64,000 bases of DNA from Stieleria maiorica (GTDB lineage Bacteria; Planctomycetota; Planctomycetia; Pirellulales; Pirellulaceae): assembly GCF_008035925.1 (NCBI RefSeq), contig NZ_CP036264.1:643774-707773 (forward strand), in the 5' to 3' direction. The stretch's first letter is position 1. Each line of letters opens with the position of its first letter. The position numbers and the translations under genes are program-made. Positions 27,501 to 37,300 of this stretch are shown here, one piece after another. The notes beneath the pieces were generated by a model, which saw only the letters and a list, made by a program, of their open reading frames with translations, searched no databases and was not told the origin of the DNA.

Positions 27501-30500
27501 CCAGCAAGATCGTCTTCTTCTTGGGCTATGACGTTCCCGCCAACGGCGCCGACCCGATCTACATCGTCTCCAATTCGGACTTCACCGACACCACAAACTT
27601 CCATCACGCCGCCGTGACGGTGACCGATTTGGGAGGCGGCGTGTTCAGCGCCTCGCTGTACGTCGACGGCGTGCTGGAAGGCACCGACACCGGCGTTCAG
27701 AACGACCGCTCGGCGTGGGGCAACCTGCAGATCGGCAAGCCCGGCGCGGCGACACGCTACTTCAGCGGCCAGATCGACGATGTTCGTGTTTACGACACCG
27801 CGCTTTCGGCCGGGCAAGTTCAAGCCATCGCTCAATCCGGGGTTCTGCAAAATGATTCGGACCCAGACAGTCGGCCGATCAAGGTCAACACGGCCGTCGT
27901 CGCGGGGCCGAGCAACGGCACGCTCAGCATCAACGCCGACGGGTCGTTCTCCTACACACCCAACCTGAACTTCAACGGCGTCGACTCGTTCACCTATCAA
28001 ACCAACGACGGCAGCCTGGATTCCAATGTCGCCACCGTCACCATCACGGTCAACGACGACCCGGTGATCGCCACGTCCGGCGGTGCGACGGCATTCACCG
28101 AAAACACGACTCCGACGTTGATCGACACCGGTTTCACGGCAACGGATCCGTATTCCACCGATTTCGATACCGGCACCCTGACAGTTTCGTTCTCCGCCGG
28201 AAGCACCGCGAATGATCAATTAACGGTCGTCGACGGAGGATCGGTGACGGTCGTCGGAAATACGGTCCGCCACGGCGGGGTCGATGTCGGTACGTGGAGC
28301 GGCGGGTCCGCGGGATCCGATCTGGTGATCACCTTTAATGCCAACAGTACCCCGGCGATCGTTCAAGCCATCGGACGACAAATCGCTTACTTCAATGCGT
28401 CGGACAACCCTTCTACCGCGTCACGCACCGTCGACTTTGTCTTGACCGATGGCGACAGCGGAACCAGCAACACCGCACAGAAAACGATCAACGTCGCAGC
28501 CGCCAACGATGCCCCCGAGATCGCCGATTGGTACCACAGCGACTGGGGATATCGAAAAGAAATCTTGGTCGGCGCGGGGCAGGTTTCCGCCGACCTTGTA
28601 GGCTTCCCTCTGCTGGTTCATCTGAATTCCGATGCGGATCTGGCGTCCTTTGCCCAGGCCGATGCGGACGACATCTTGTTCACCGCCGGTGACGGAACCA
28701 CTCAGTTGGCCCACGAAGTCGAATTGTTCACCTCGGCAACTGGAGAGCTGTTCGCGTGGGTGAAAACCGACCTGTCGGCAGCGCAAGACACGCGTCTGTA
28801 CCTGTACTACGGCAACGCTGGGGCCACCAACCAGCAAGACGTCGTCAACGTCTGGGACAGCGGTTTCCAGGGCGTCTGGCACCTGAACGATTCACCTGAC
28901 GGAACTGCAGGGGAAATCAACGACAGCACCGCCAACAACAATGACGGGACGACCGAAGGAACGATGGACGCCGCGGACTTGGTCACCACCAAGATCGGCA
29001 GCGGGCTGGATTTCGATGAAGTGGACGACCTGATCCGAATCAACGACAGTGCCAGCTTAGATAGCACGGCGTCAACGGCGACGATCGAAGTGTGGGTCAA
29101 TTGGGACAACGTCGCCGACGGCGATCACCAAATCCTGATGACATCCAGCAACCGATTTACCACGGGGGCGAAAGACGGATACGAATGGGCGTCCAACGGG
29201 AGTGGCAATCACTTCTACTATCCCGAAGGCGGCACCGATCCGAACTATGTTCTGGGGCCGAGTCCCTATACCAATGGTGTTTGGCACCACGTCGCCCTGA
29301 CGCAGGACTTTGCCACGAAAGAGGTTGAGATCTACGTCGACGGCGTGGCGATGTCATTCAGTTCGGACACGCTGGCGACGACCTGGACGACACTCGCCGA
29401 CCCGGCCGACTGGTTGTGGGGCGGCAACCCCGATCGAGCAACGCGGTACTTCGATGGGATGATGGATGAAATCCGCGTGTCCAATCTGGTCCGTTCACAG
29501 GATTGGATACAAGCGTCCTTCGCCAGCCAAGATAACCCTAGTGCGTTCTTCTCTCTCGGATCGGCGGAAACGGAAAATCTGACGCTGACCGATATCAACG
29601 AAGACGACTTGAATCCGGTCGGTGACACCGTTGCGTCCATCGTCGCGTCGGCCGGTGGGGACCGAATCACCGATGCCGACAGCGGTGCGGTCGAAGGGGT
29701 TGCGGTGATCGGTGTGGACGACACGAACGGGACCTGGCAATATGACGTGGGAAGCGGCTGGACCAATTTCGGAGCGGTCAGCAACGCGAGCGCGGTCCTG
29801 TTGGACGGTACCGCAAAGATCCGATTCGTCCCCGATGCGGATTATTCCGGACCATCGGGAGACATCACCTTCCGGGCCTGGGACACGACCGACGGAAACC
29901 CCAGCGGAACCACCGCGGTCGATGTGTCCACCAATGGAGGCTCGACGGCGTACGGCGGCGCGACCGATTCGGCGAGTTTGAACGTGCTGGCGGTCAACGA
30001 CTCACCAGTCGAAGCGTCGATCGAAGGCACAACGCTGGCCTACACCGAAAACGGTGGCGCCGTCGCGATCACGTCGACGTTGGCCCTCAGCGACAGTGAC
30101 GACACGAATCTGGAATCGGCCGTCGTTCAGATCACCGGCAACTACGCAAACGGCCAGGATGTGCTGACCTTTGTCGACCAGAACGGAATCAGCGGCGTTT
30201 GGAATGCGGGTAGCGGGACGCTGACCTTGACCGGAACGGCGACCGTCGCCCAGTACCAAGCGGCACTGCGGAGCATCACCTACACCAACACCAGCGACAA
30301 CCCGTCCACCGCGACACGCACCGTTTCGTTTACCGTCAACGATGGTGACGTGAATTCCAACACGCAAACCCGCGACATCTCGATCGCCGCGACCAACGAC
30401 GATCCCAGTGGCGCGGGACTGCCCAGTGACATCACGGTGACCGAAGACGTCAGCAGCAACGTCGACTTGTCGGCACTGAACCTGAGTGACGTTGACGCCA

Positions 30501-33500
30501 ACGGTGGCAACCTGACGGTGACGCTTTCGACGTCGACTGGTGGTAACCTGTCGGCCAGTTCCGGCGGCGGTGTCACCGTGGGCGGATCTGGCGGCGGCAC
30601 GTTGACTTTGACCGGAACGCTGTCCGACTTGAACACGTTCCTGGATACCCCGGCCAACATCCAGTACCTGCACGGCACGCCGCACACCTTCGGCAACGAT
30701 GCCGACACGATCCAAGTGGTCGTCAACGACGGCGGCAACACCGGATCCGGCGGCGGAACCGATCAAACCATCGGCACCGTCAACGTCGACATCACGGGTG
30801 TGAACGACGAACAAGTGCTGGCGACCAACACGGGCGACACGGTTGCCGAAGGATCGACCGGCAACACCGTGACCACGGCGATGCTGGAAACCACCGACGT
30901 CGACAACACCGATTCACAGCTGGTCTACACCGTCGATGCGGTCCCGACCAACGGCACGCTCTATCGCAACGGCGTGGCATTGAGCGTCAGCAACACGTTC
31001 ACCCAAGCTGACATCGACGCCGGACTGATCACCTACGACCACGACGGCAGCGAAACATCCAGCGATTCATTCGACTTCACCGTCGACGACGGCACCGGAA
31101 CGACGACCAGCAGCACCTTCAACTGGACTGTGACGGCTGCGAACGACGCCCCGGTGGAAGCGTCGATTGAGGGAACAACGCTGGCCTACACCGAAAACGG
31201 TGGCGCGGTCGCGATCACGTCGACGTTGGCACTGTCCGACAGCGATGACACGAATCTTGAATCCGCCGTCGTCCAGATCACCGGGAATTACGCCAATGGC
31301 CAGGATGTGCTGACCTTTGTCGACCAGAACGGAATCAGCGGCGTTTGGAATGCGGGTAGCGGGACGCTGGCCTTGACCGGAACGGCGACCGTCGCCCAGT
31401 ACCAAGCGGCACTGCGGAGCATCACCTACACCAACACCAGCGACAACCCGTCCACCGCGACACGCACCGTTTCGTTTACCGTCAACGATGGTGACGTGAA
31501 TTCCAACACGCAAACCCGCGACATCTCGATCGCCGCGACCAACGACGATCCCACCGGCACCGGGCTACCCAGTGACATCACGGTGACCGAAGACGTCAGC
31601 AGCAACGTCGACTTGTCGGCATTGAACCTGAGCGACGTCGACGCCAACAGCGGCAACCTGACCGTCACGCTGTCGACGTCGACCGGAGGCAATCTGTCGG
31701 CTAGCACCGGCGGTGGCGTCACCGTGGGTGGCTCTGGCACGGGCACGTTGACGTTGATCGGGACGCTGGCCGATTTGAACACGTTCCTGGACACCCCGGC
31801 CAACGTCCAGTACCTGCACGGCACCCCACACACCTTCGGCAACGACGCCGACACCATCCAGGTCGTCGTCAACGATGGCGGCAATACGGGTTCCGGCGGC
31901 GGAACGGATCAAACGATCGGCACCGTCAACGTCGACATCACCGCGGTCAACGACGAACAGGTGGTGTCGACCAACACCGGCGTCACGGTCGCCGAAGGAT
32001 CGACCGGCAACGTTTTGTTCAATACGATGCTGGAGACCACGGACGTTGACAATTCTGTGGCCCAATTGGTCTACACCGTCGATGCATTGCCGATCAACGG
32101 AACCCTGTACCGCAATGCCGTCGCCTTGAACGTCAGCGACACGTTTACGCAGGCCGATATCGACGCCGGGTTGATCACCTACGACCACGACGGTTCGTCG
32201 ACGGTCAGCGATTCGTTCGACTTTACCGTCGATGACGGCGCCGGAACGACGACCAGCAGCACCTTCAACTGGACGATCTCGGGCATCAATGACGCACCGA
32301 TCGCATCGTCGGTCGAAGGCGGTACGCTGGCCTACACCGAAAACGACGGCGCGGTGGCGATCACTGCGTCGATCGCGCTGTCGGATGTCGACGACACAAA
32401 CCTGGAATCGGCGGTCGTTCAAGTCTCGGGGAACTACGATTCCGCCGAGGATCTATTGTCGTTTACCGATCAAAACGGGATCGTCGGCAGTTGGGATTCG
32501 GGGACGGGCCGGTTGACGTTGACCGGGACCGCCACGGTCGCCCAGTATGAAGCGGCCCTGCGAAGCATCACCTACACCAACACCAGCGACAATCCCTCCA
32601 CCGCGACGCGAACGGTCTCGTTCACCGTCAATGACGGGGATGTGAACTCCAACACGCAGACCCGCGACATTTCGATCGCCGCGACCAACGACGATCCCAC
32701 GGGAACGGGTCTGCCCGGCGACATCACGGTGACCGAAGACGTCACCAGTCACGTCGACCTGTCGGCGCTGAACCTGAGTGACGTCGATGCGAACACCGGC
32801 AACCTGACGGTCACCTTATCGACATCGACGGGCGGCAACCTGACCGCCAGTTCCGGTGGCGGAATCACCGTCGGCGGATCAGGTACCGGCACGTTGACCC
32901 TGATGGGGTCGCTGGCCGATTTGAACACGTTCCTGGACACTTCGGCCAACGTCCAGTACCTGCACGGCACTCTGAACACTTTCGGCAACGACGCCGACAC
33001 GATCCAAGTGGTCGTCAACGACGGTGGCAACACCGGATCGGGCGGCGGAACCGATCAGACCATCGGAACGGTCAACGTCGATATCACAGCGGTGAACGAG
33101 GCGCCCACGGCGACGGGCGAAAGCTTTACGGTCAACCCGGGTGATTCGCTTTCCGTGACCGCCCCCGGCGTGATCTTCAATGACACCGATGTCGATGGAG
33201 ACACCTTGGCCGTCGTCCTGGTCACCGGACCCACCAACGGTTCGTTCTCTTTGGAGCCGGGCGGCGGCTTTACCTACACGCCCAACCCAGGTTTCTTCGG
33301 TCAGGATTCGTTCTTCTATCGCGTGACCGATGGATCACTGTCCAGCAACGTCGCCGAAGCGGTGATTGAAGTGCCGCTCTTTTCTTTCGCCGGCGGATCG
33401 TTCGAGCTGGCCTCCGTCGAAGCTCCCGTTGCAGACCAATCACCCAGTTCTGAACCGGCCATCGAGTCGGAACCGGACTTGGAATCGGAACTCGAATCAG

Positions 33501-34072
33501 AAGAGTCTTCCCAGGAGACCGAATCGAATTCGACAGGCGATGCAGCGGGCGTGTCGTCCGTCACCGCACCTGCCGCCACCCCCAAATCTCAGGTCACCAT
33601 TGAGTCGGGCGAAAAAACCGGCGAGGGCGGCCGGGGGCAGGAGGCTCCGTCGCTGGACGTTGCCGAAGCCTCGCAGCAGCAACGCTTGGCTGCCTATGCG
33701 ACAGCCGATGACGCGGCCAACTATGTCCTTTCCGACTCGCCGGAACTCAAGCAACTGGAACGATTGCTTCAACAGGACATGCAGCAAGCGATCGTTTGGA
33801 CCCAGTGGGACGACTCCCAAACCGAAGAAGAACACACTCCGATGACGGTGTTTGTCGGTGCGGCCGGTGCAGGGATGAGTGTCTTTTCGGTCGGCTATGT
33901 GTTCTGGGCACTACGCGGCGGGGCGTTGATGACGGTGTTCGCATCCAGCTTGCCGGCATGGCGATTTATCGACCCGATCGCCATGCTTTCGGCCTATCGG
34001 AGTTCGCAGTTGACGCCTGACGAAGGGCTTGAAGCGATGATCGGACGCGGCGGCGAATCACGCGGCCGATAG
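24527..34072 (+). CDS. Giant DUF4347/beta-helix/cadherin-like surface protein, paralogue 1
   Basis: A TTG start opens a frame of 3181 codons. Residues 8-24 are RVFDFYPLEDRILLSAD, a LEPxxLLS-type export motif with no classical Sec signal. DUF4347 spans about 95-260 (VEVVF-like IEVVFVDAGVEDAETLIDGL; VHLVSHGDGQGLRLG; DLLIYGCDLAS; GHQTLGGDWDFEY). A right-handed beta-helix follows (269-760, VTNTNDSGAGSLRQAILDAN, repeated N.I.GN.IGTD turns). Next come LamG (860-1100), cadherin-like domains, DUF2341 (1335-1440), a second LamG (1441-1680), and two and two-thirds copies of a 382-residue supermodule (1828-2855). After one Ca-binding terminal cadherin-like domain (DTDVDGDTLAVVLV) there is a Glu/Ser-rich linker (2965-3065) and a conserved C-terminal module with hydrophobic segments (3068-3181). 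The plan is an exported, membrane-tethered adhesin. Confidence 0.9.
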   Translation: MPVKPPIRVFDFYPLEDRILLSADAPDTIDAGANADAAYLDALIELIATEGQPQGDGHAFEGLPTAAPENGYSDSSVQDELASDAASPSPLDPARPIEVVFVDAGVEDAETLIDGLRADADDATQWLVIELAGDEDGIDQISRSLAGLSGVDAVHLVSHGDGQGLRLGNARLDLDTATGYAQKIASWAGVLDADADLLIYGCDLASTDDGRELIDTLAALCDCDVAASEDATGHQTLGGDWDFEYQVGTIQTEVAFSLAARSAWEGTLATYTVTNTNDSGAGSLRQAILDANANAGLDTIDFNITGTGVHVISLNSGLSITDAVTLDGLSEPDYAGTPVVRIDGNASGFSGISVAAGGAGSTIQGLMITGFTLDGIHIASGANNVTIADNWIGTSGTGSTGIGNGDDGIDIAGSNAQILRNVITNNGDEGITIVGTGVTGHVIQGNYVGLDPDGATGGGNTDVGIAIISGTGNTIGGTTSAQRNVISMNWEGIEINTSDNIVQGNFIGTDESGALDRGNRIGDGIEINSGTNNLVGGSVSGAGNVISANADSGVVIKSGASNTTITGNFIGTDAYGLNDLGNTNDGIVIIDSANNTIGGVSPFQRNVISGNGLGIRIGGAASTGNVILNNYIGTDVDGNATLGNDFDGIFISRFAGAATGNPTNNVIWGSSAGDGNLIAGNLRDGIRLYADAGIIGNSILSNVIHSNAGLGIDLGGDGVTANDSGDSDAGANNLQNYPILTSAQMVSATDVNIIGTLNGIANSYYRIEFFADATGNGSGYGEGQRFLGYVNVTTDGSGNAAINATFSAPVVEGEFISATATKSNISFDSFSDTSEFAQNVTVTNTAPVATDDAYSTTVNTTLDVGPTTTNLANWWQFDEGSGQNTVDSGSMGNDATLGATAAVDSDDPTWSTGYVGSGALTFDGSTDYVATTSTVAQSASSFTLSAWFQTTTTTGQQHILWQGYSSGNGYGSGPGTPAEAEMGLTIGTYNQSSKIVFFLGYDVPANGADPIYIVSNSDFTDTTNFHHAAVTVTDLGGGVFSASLYVDGVLEGTDTGVQNDRSAWGNLQIGKPGAATRYFSGQIDDVRVYDTALSAGQVQAIAQSGVLQNDSDPDSRPIKVNTAVVAGPSNGTLSINADGSFSYTPNLNFNGVDSFTYQTNDGSLDSNVATVTITVNDDPVIATSGGATAFTENTTPTLIDTGFTATDPYSTDFDTGTLTVSFSAGSTANDQLTVVDGGSVTVVGNTVRHGGVDVGTWSGGSAGSDLVITFNANSTPAIVQAIGRQIAYFNASDNPSTASRTVDFVLTDGDSGTSNTAQKTINVAAANDAPEIADWYHSDWGYRKEILVGAGQVSADLVGFPLLVHLNSDADLASFAQADADDILFTAGDGTTQLAHEVELFTSATGELFAWVKTDLSAAQDTRLYLYYGNAGATNQQDVVNVWDSGFQGVWHLNDSPDGTAGEINDSTANNNDGTTEGTMDAADLVTTKIGSGLDFDEVDDLIRINDSASLDSTASTATIEVWVNWDNVADGDHQILMTSSNRFTTGAKDGYEWASNGSGNHFYYPEGGTDPNYVLGPSPYTNGVWHHVALTQDFATKEVEIYVDGVAMSFSSDTLATTWTTLADPADWLWGGNPDRATRYFDGMMDEIRVSNLVRSQDWIQASFASQDNPSAFFSLGSAETENLTLTDINEDDLNPVGDTVASIVASAGGDRITDADSGAVEGVAVIGVDDTNGTWQYDVGSGWTNFGAVSNASAVLLDGTAKIRFVPDADYSGPSGDITFRAWDTTDGNPSGTTAVDVSTNGGSTAYGGATDSASLNVLAVNDSPVEASIEGTTLAYTENGGAVAITSTLALSDSDDTNLESAVVQITGNYANGQDVLTFVDQNGISGVWNAGSGTLTLTGTATVAQYQAALRSITYTNTSDNPSTATRTVSFTVNDGDVNSNTQTRDISIAATNDDPSGAGLPSDITVTEDVSSNVDLSALNLSDVDANGGNLTVTLSTSTGGNLSASSGGGVTVGGSGGGTLTLTGTLSDLNTFLDTPANIQYLHGTPHTFGNDADTIQVVVNDGGNTGSGGGTDQTIGTVNVDITGVNDEQVLATNTGDTVAEGSTGNTVTTAMLETTDVDNTDSQLVYTVDAVPTNGTLYRNGVALSVSNTFTQADIDAGLITYDHDGSETSSDSFDFTVDDGTGTTTSSTFNWTVTAANDAPVEASIEGTTLAYTENGGAVAITSTLALSDSDDTNLESAVVQITGNYANGQDVLTFVDQNGISGVWNAGSGTLALTGTATVAQYQAALRSITYTNTSDNPSTATRTVSFTVNDGDVNSNTQTRDISIAATNDDPTGTGLPSDITVTEDVSSNVDLSALNLSDVDANSGNLTVTLSTSTGGNLSASTGGGVTVGGSGTGTLTLIGTLADLNTFLDTPANVQYLHGTPHTFGNDADTIQVVVNDGGNTGSGGGTDQTIGTVNVDITAVNDEQVVSTNTGVTVAEGSTGNVLFNTMLETTDVDNSVAQLVYTVDALPINGTLYRNAVALNVSDTFTQADIDAGLITYDHDGSSTVSDSFDFTVDDGAGTTTSSTFNWTISGINDAPIASSVEGGTLAYTENDGAVAITASIALSDVDDTNLESAVVQVSGNYDSAEDLLSFTDQNGIVGSWDSGTGRLTLTGTATVAQYEAALRSITYTNTSDNPSTATRTVSFTVNDGDVNSNTQTRDISIAATNDDPTGTGLPGDITVTEDVTSHVDLSALNLSDVDANTGNLTVTLSTSTGGNLTASSGGGITVGGSGTGTLTLMGSLADLNTFLDTSANVQYLHGTLNTFGNDADTIQVVVNDGGNTGSGGGTDQTIGTVNVDITAVNEAPTATGESFTVNPGDSLSVTAPGVIFNDTDVDGDTLAVVLVTGPTNGSFSLEPGGGFTYTPNPGFFGQDSFFYRVTDGSLSSNVAEAVIEVPLFSFAGGSFELASVEAPVADQSPSSEPAIESEPDLESELESEESSQETESNSTGDAAGVSSVTAPAATPKSQVTIESGEKTGEGGRGQEAPSLDVAEASQQQRLAAYATADDAANYVLSDSPELKQLERLLQQDMQQAIVWTQWDDSQTEEEHTPMTVFVGAAGAGMSVFSVGYVFWALRGGALMTVFASSLPAWRFIDPIAMLSAYRSSQLTPDEGLEAMIGRGGESRGR
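30008..33091 (+). repeat. 1146-bp supermodule, two full copies and two-thirds of a third (paralogue 1)
   Basis: Copies start at 30008, 31154 and 32300, an exact 1146-base (382-codon) period. Each has three parts: A (EASIEGTTLAYTENGG ... SIAATNDDP), B (LPSDITVTEDVSSNVDLSAL ... VDITAVNDE) and C, a CSPG/cadherin-3-like part (NTGDTVAEGSTGN ... YDHDGS ... SDSFDFTVDDG). The third copy stops after part B. Blocks of well over 100 bases are identical between the first two copies. Confidence 0.9.
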
Positions 34073-34304
34073 CCGGCGGCGAAGGGTGCTGCACCCGACC
34101 CCACCGGAGTGATCGTTGTGACAGGAATAACCCGTGACGTCGGTTGACCTTCGTGATTGATCCTACCTGACATCTGTACAAAGACTATCGCGCCGCATCC
34201 TACCTTTGGAAATCAGATAGCGGCAGCCATAGGGGACAGCCATCGGGCAGCAGTGGCATCCACCTGCGTCCCCAATCGTCATTCATCGGATCAACGTCTT
34301 GATC

Positions 34305-37300
34305 GTGAATCATCCCAATCGAGTCTTCGATTTTTACTTGCTGGAAGAGCGCGTCCTGCTTAACGGGGACGGGCTGGATTCCGGCGAGGGGATGCCGCAC
34401 GCCGAGACGGAGATTCTTGATGCGATGATCGCCCAGATGGCTGAATCAGACAACGCCATCGCAACGGCACCCGGACCAGAACCTCCGTCGGCCAACCGAA
34501 CGGTAACCGATGACGACGCGTCGCCGTTGACCGAGTCGCACGAAACGCTGCCAGTCGATCCGTCGCGTCGGTTAGAAGTTGTTTTCGTTGATGACTCGGT
34601 CCAGGACGCCGAGGGGTTGCTTGACGGTCTGCGCGATCAGTCGGCCACTGACACGCAGTGGTTGGTCGTCCGGTTGTCATCGTCCGAAGACGGGATCAGC
34701 CAAATCACCGAAACACTCGGCGGCCTTTCCGGTGTCGACGCGATTCATTTGGTCAGCCACGGCGACCGCCAGGGGCTGCAGCTCGGTGACACTCGGCTGG
34801 ATACGGAAACGATGTCGGCCTACGCTGGAGACATCGCCTTGTGGGCGGGTGCGTTGGATGCCGATGCGGACCTGCTGCTGTACGGATGTGATCTGGCCGG
34901 ATCCGACGAAGGCCGAGCGCTCGTTGACTCGATCGCCGCGCTGTGTGACTGTGACGTCGCGGCCAGTGACGACGTGACGGGGCATCAATCCCGCGGCGGC
35001 GACTGGGATTTGGAGTATGTTGCGGGCACAATCGAAACAGAAATCGCGTTCAGCACTGTGTCGCAACAGAACTGGATGGGACAGCTGGCGACCTTCACCG
35101 TTACCAACGTCAATGACACCGGCGCCGGGTCGCTGCACCAAGCCATCCTGGATGCCAACGCGTCGTCGGGGTTGGACACGATCCAGTTCAACATTGCCGG
35201 CGCGGGAGTCCATTCGATCGCACTGACCACCGCGCTGCCGACGATCACTGATGCGGTGATCATCGACGGATACACCCAATCGGGATCATCGGTCAACACG
35301 CTGACCGTCGGCGATGATGCGGTGCTCAATATCCAGATCGATGGATCCGCAGCCGGGACCACCTTCGGGATCAACCTGGGCGCGGGAAGCGATGGCAGCA
35401 CGATCAAGGGGCTGGTCATCAATCAATTCGAACTCGGCGGGATCCGAATCGCCAGCACCGGAAACTCGATCCTGGGCAACTTCATCGGGACCGACAGTAG
35501 CGGGATGTCCGACCTGGGCAACTTGCAAGACGGGATCGCCGTCGTTGCCAACAACAATACGATCGGAAGTGCGGCCGCCGCCGATCGCAACCTGATCGCG
35601 GGCAACGATGACGACGGGATTGACATCGCCGCGGGGGTGAGCGGCACGGTGATTCAAGGCAACTTGATCGGTACCGACGCGACCGCAATCGCAGGCTTGG
35701 CCAACCACGACGACGGGATTGTGGTCGCAGGTGACAACAACACGATCGGCGGGACCGGCGCCGGCCAGGGCAACGTCATCGGCTTCAACACCGACGATGG
35801 GGTGCACGTCGACGCATCGGGAACCGGCAACGCGATCCTTGGCAACTCGATTGATTCCAACGGAGGTCTGGGGATCGACCTGGGTGGGGACGGAGTGACG
35901 GCCAACGACGGCGAATTGACTCCGACACCGGACACGGATTCGGGAGCCAACGATCTGCAGAACTTTGCGAATCTCACCGCGGCCACCCCGGGGGCTTCAA
36001 CCACGATCACTGGTTCGCTCGCCTCGACGCCGGGACGATCGTTCCGCATCGAGTTTTTCGCCAGCGCGAGCGGTGACGCTAGCGGATACGGCCAAGGACA
36101 GCGCTACCTGGGTTTTGTCAACGTCACGGCCGATGGGACGGGCGACGCGTCGTTCAACACGACATTAGCGACCGCGGTGACCGCCGGCGAGGCGATCTCG
36201 GCGACTGCAACCGACTTGACGACCAACGCGACCTCCGAGTTCTCGTCCAACATCACGGCCGGCAACAGCGCCCCGGTGCTGGACAACACCGGCACGATGA
36301 CGCTCAACACGATCAACGAAGACGAATCGTCCAACTCCGGGCACTCCGTCGCGTGGATCGTCGCCAGCGCCGGCGGCGATCGCATCACCGACCTCGGTGC
36401 GGGAGCTCAGGAAGGGATCGCGATCACGGCGACCGCCGATGGCAACGGGCACTGGGAATACTCGACCGACGGCAGCAGCACCTGGTTGGCCGTCGGCACC
36501 GTGTCGGACAGTTCGGCGCTGCTGTTGCGCGACACGGACCTGATTCGATTCGTCCCCAACGGACACAACGCCACTTCGGCGAGCTTTGATTTCCGGGCCT
36601 GGGACCAAACCAGTGGCGCGTTCGGAACCAAGGTCGATGCGTCAACCGGTGGTGGCAGCTCGGCATTCAGCACTGCGGTCGAAACCGCCGACATCAGCGT
36701 CACGAGTGTGAACGATGCGCCCGTGCTGAACAGTTCCGCCGATCCCGAAATGGACGCCGTACAGGAAAACGCCCCCGCGCCGGTCGGAGCGGTGGGCACG
36801 TTGATCACGGCGCTGGTCGATGACGCAACGCCCTCGGGTGAACTTGACAATGTCACGGACGTCGATGGCGGTTCGGTCTTGGGGATCGCGGTGACGGCCG
36901 TCGACAGCAGCAACGGCAGCTGGTTTTATTCGCTGGACGATGGAGCCAACTGGATCGCCATGGGAGCGGTCAGCGACGCCTCCGCTCGATTGCTGGCCGC
37001 CGATGCGACCACACGCGTCTATTTCCAGCCCAACCCGGGTTTCACCGGCGAAGTCGCGGGTGCCATGACGTTCCGCGCCTGGGACCAAACGACGGGGGCC
37101 AACGGCTCGTTGGCCGACACGTCGACCAACGGAACCACGACGGCCTTTTCCGCGGCGACCGACACCGCATCTCAATTGGTCAACAACGCCCCGGTGCTGG
37201 ACGATTCCGGAGCGATGACGTTGACGACGATCGATGAAGATCAAATCGCAAGTACGGGCGACACGTTGGCATCGATCATCGCCAGCGCCGGCGGGGATCG

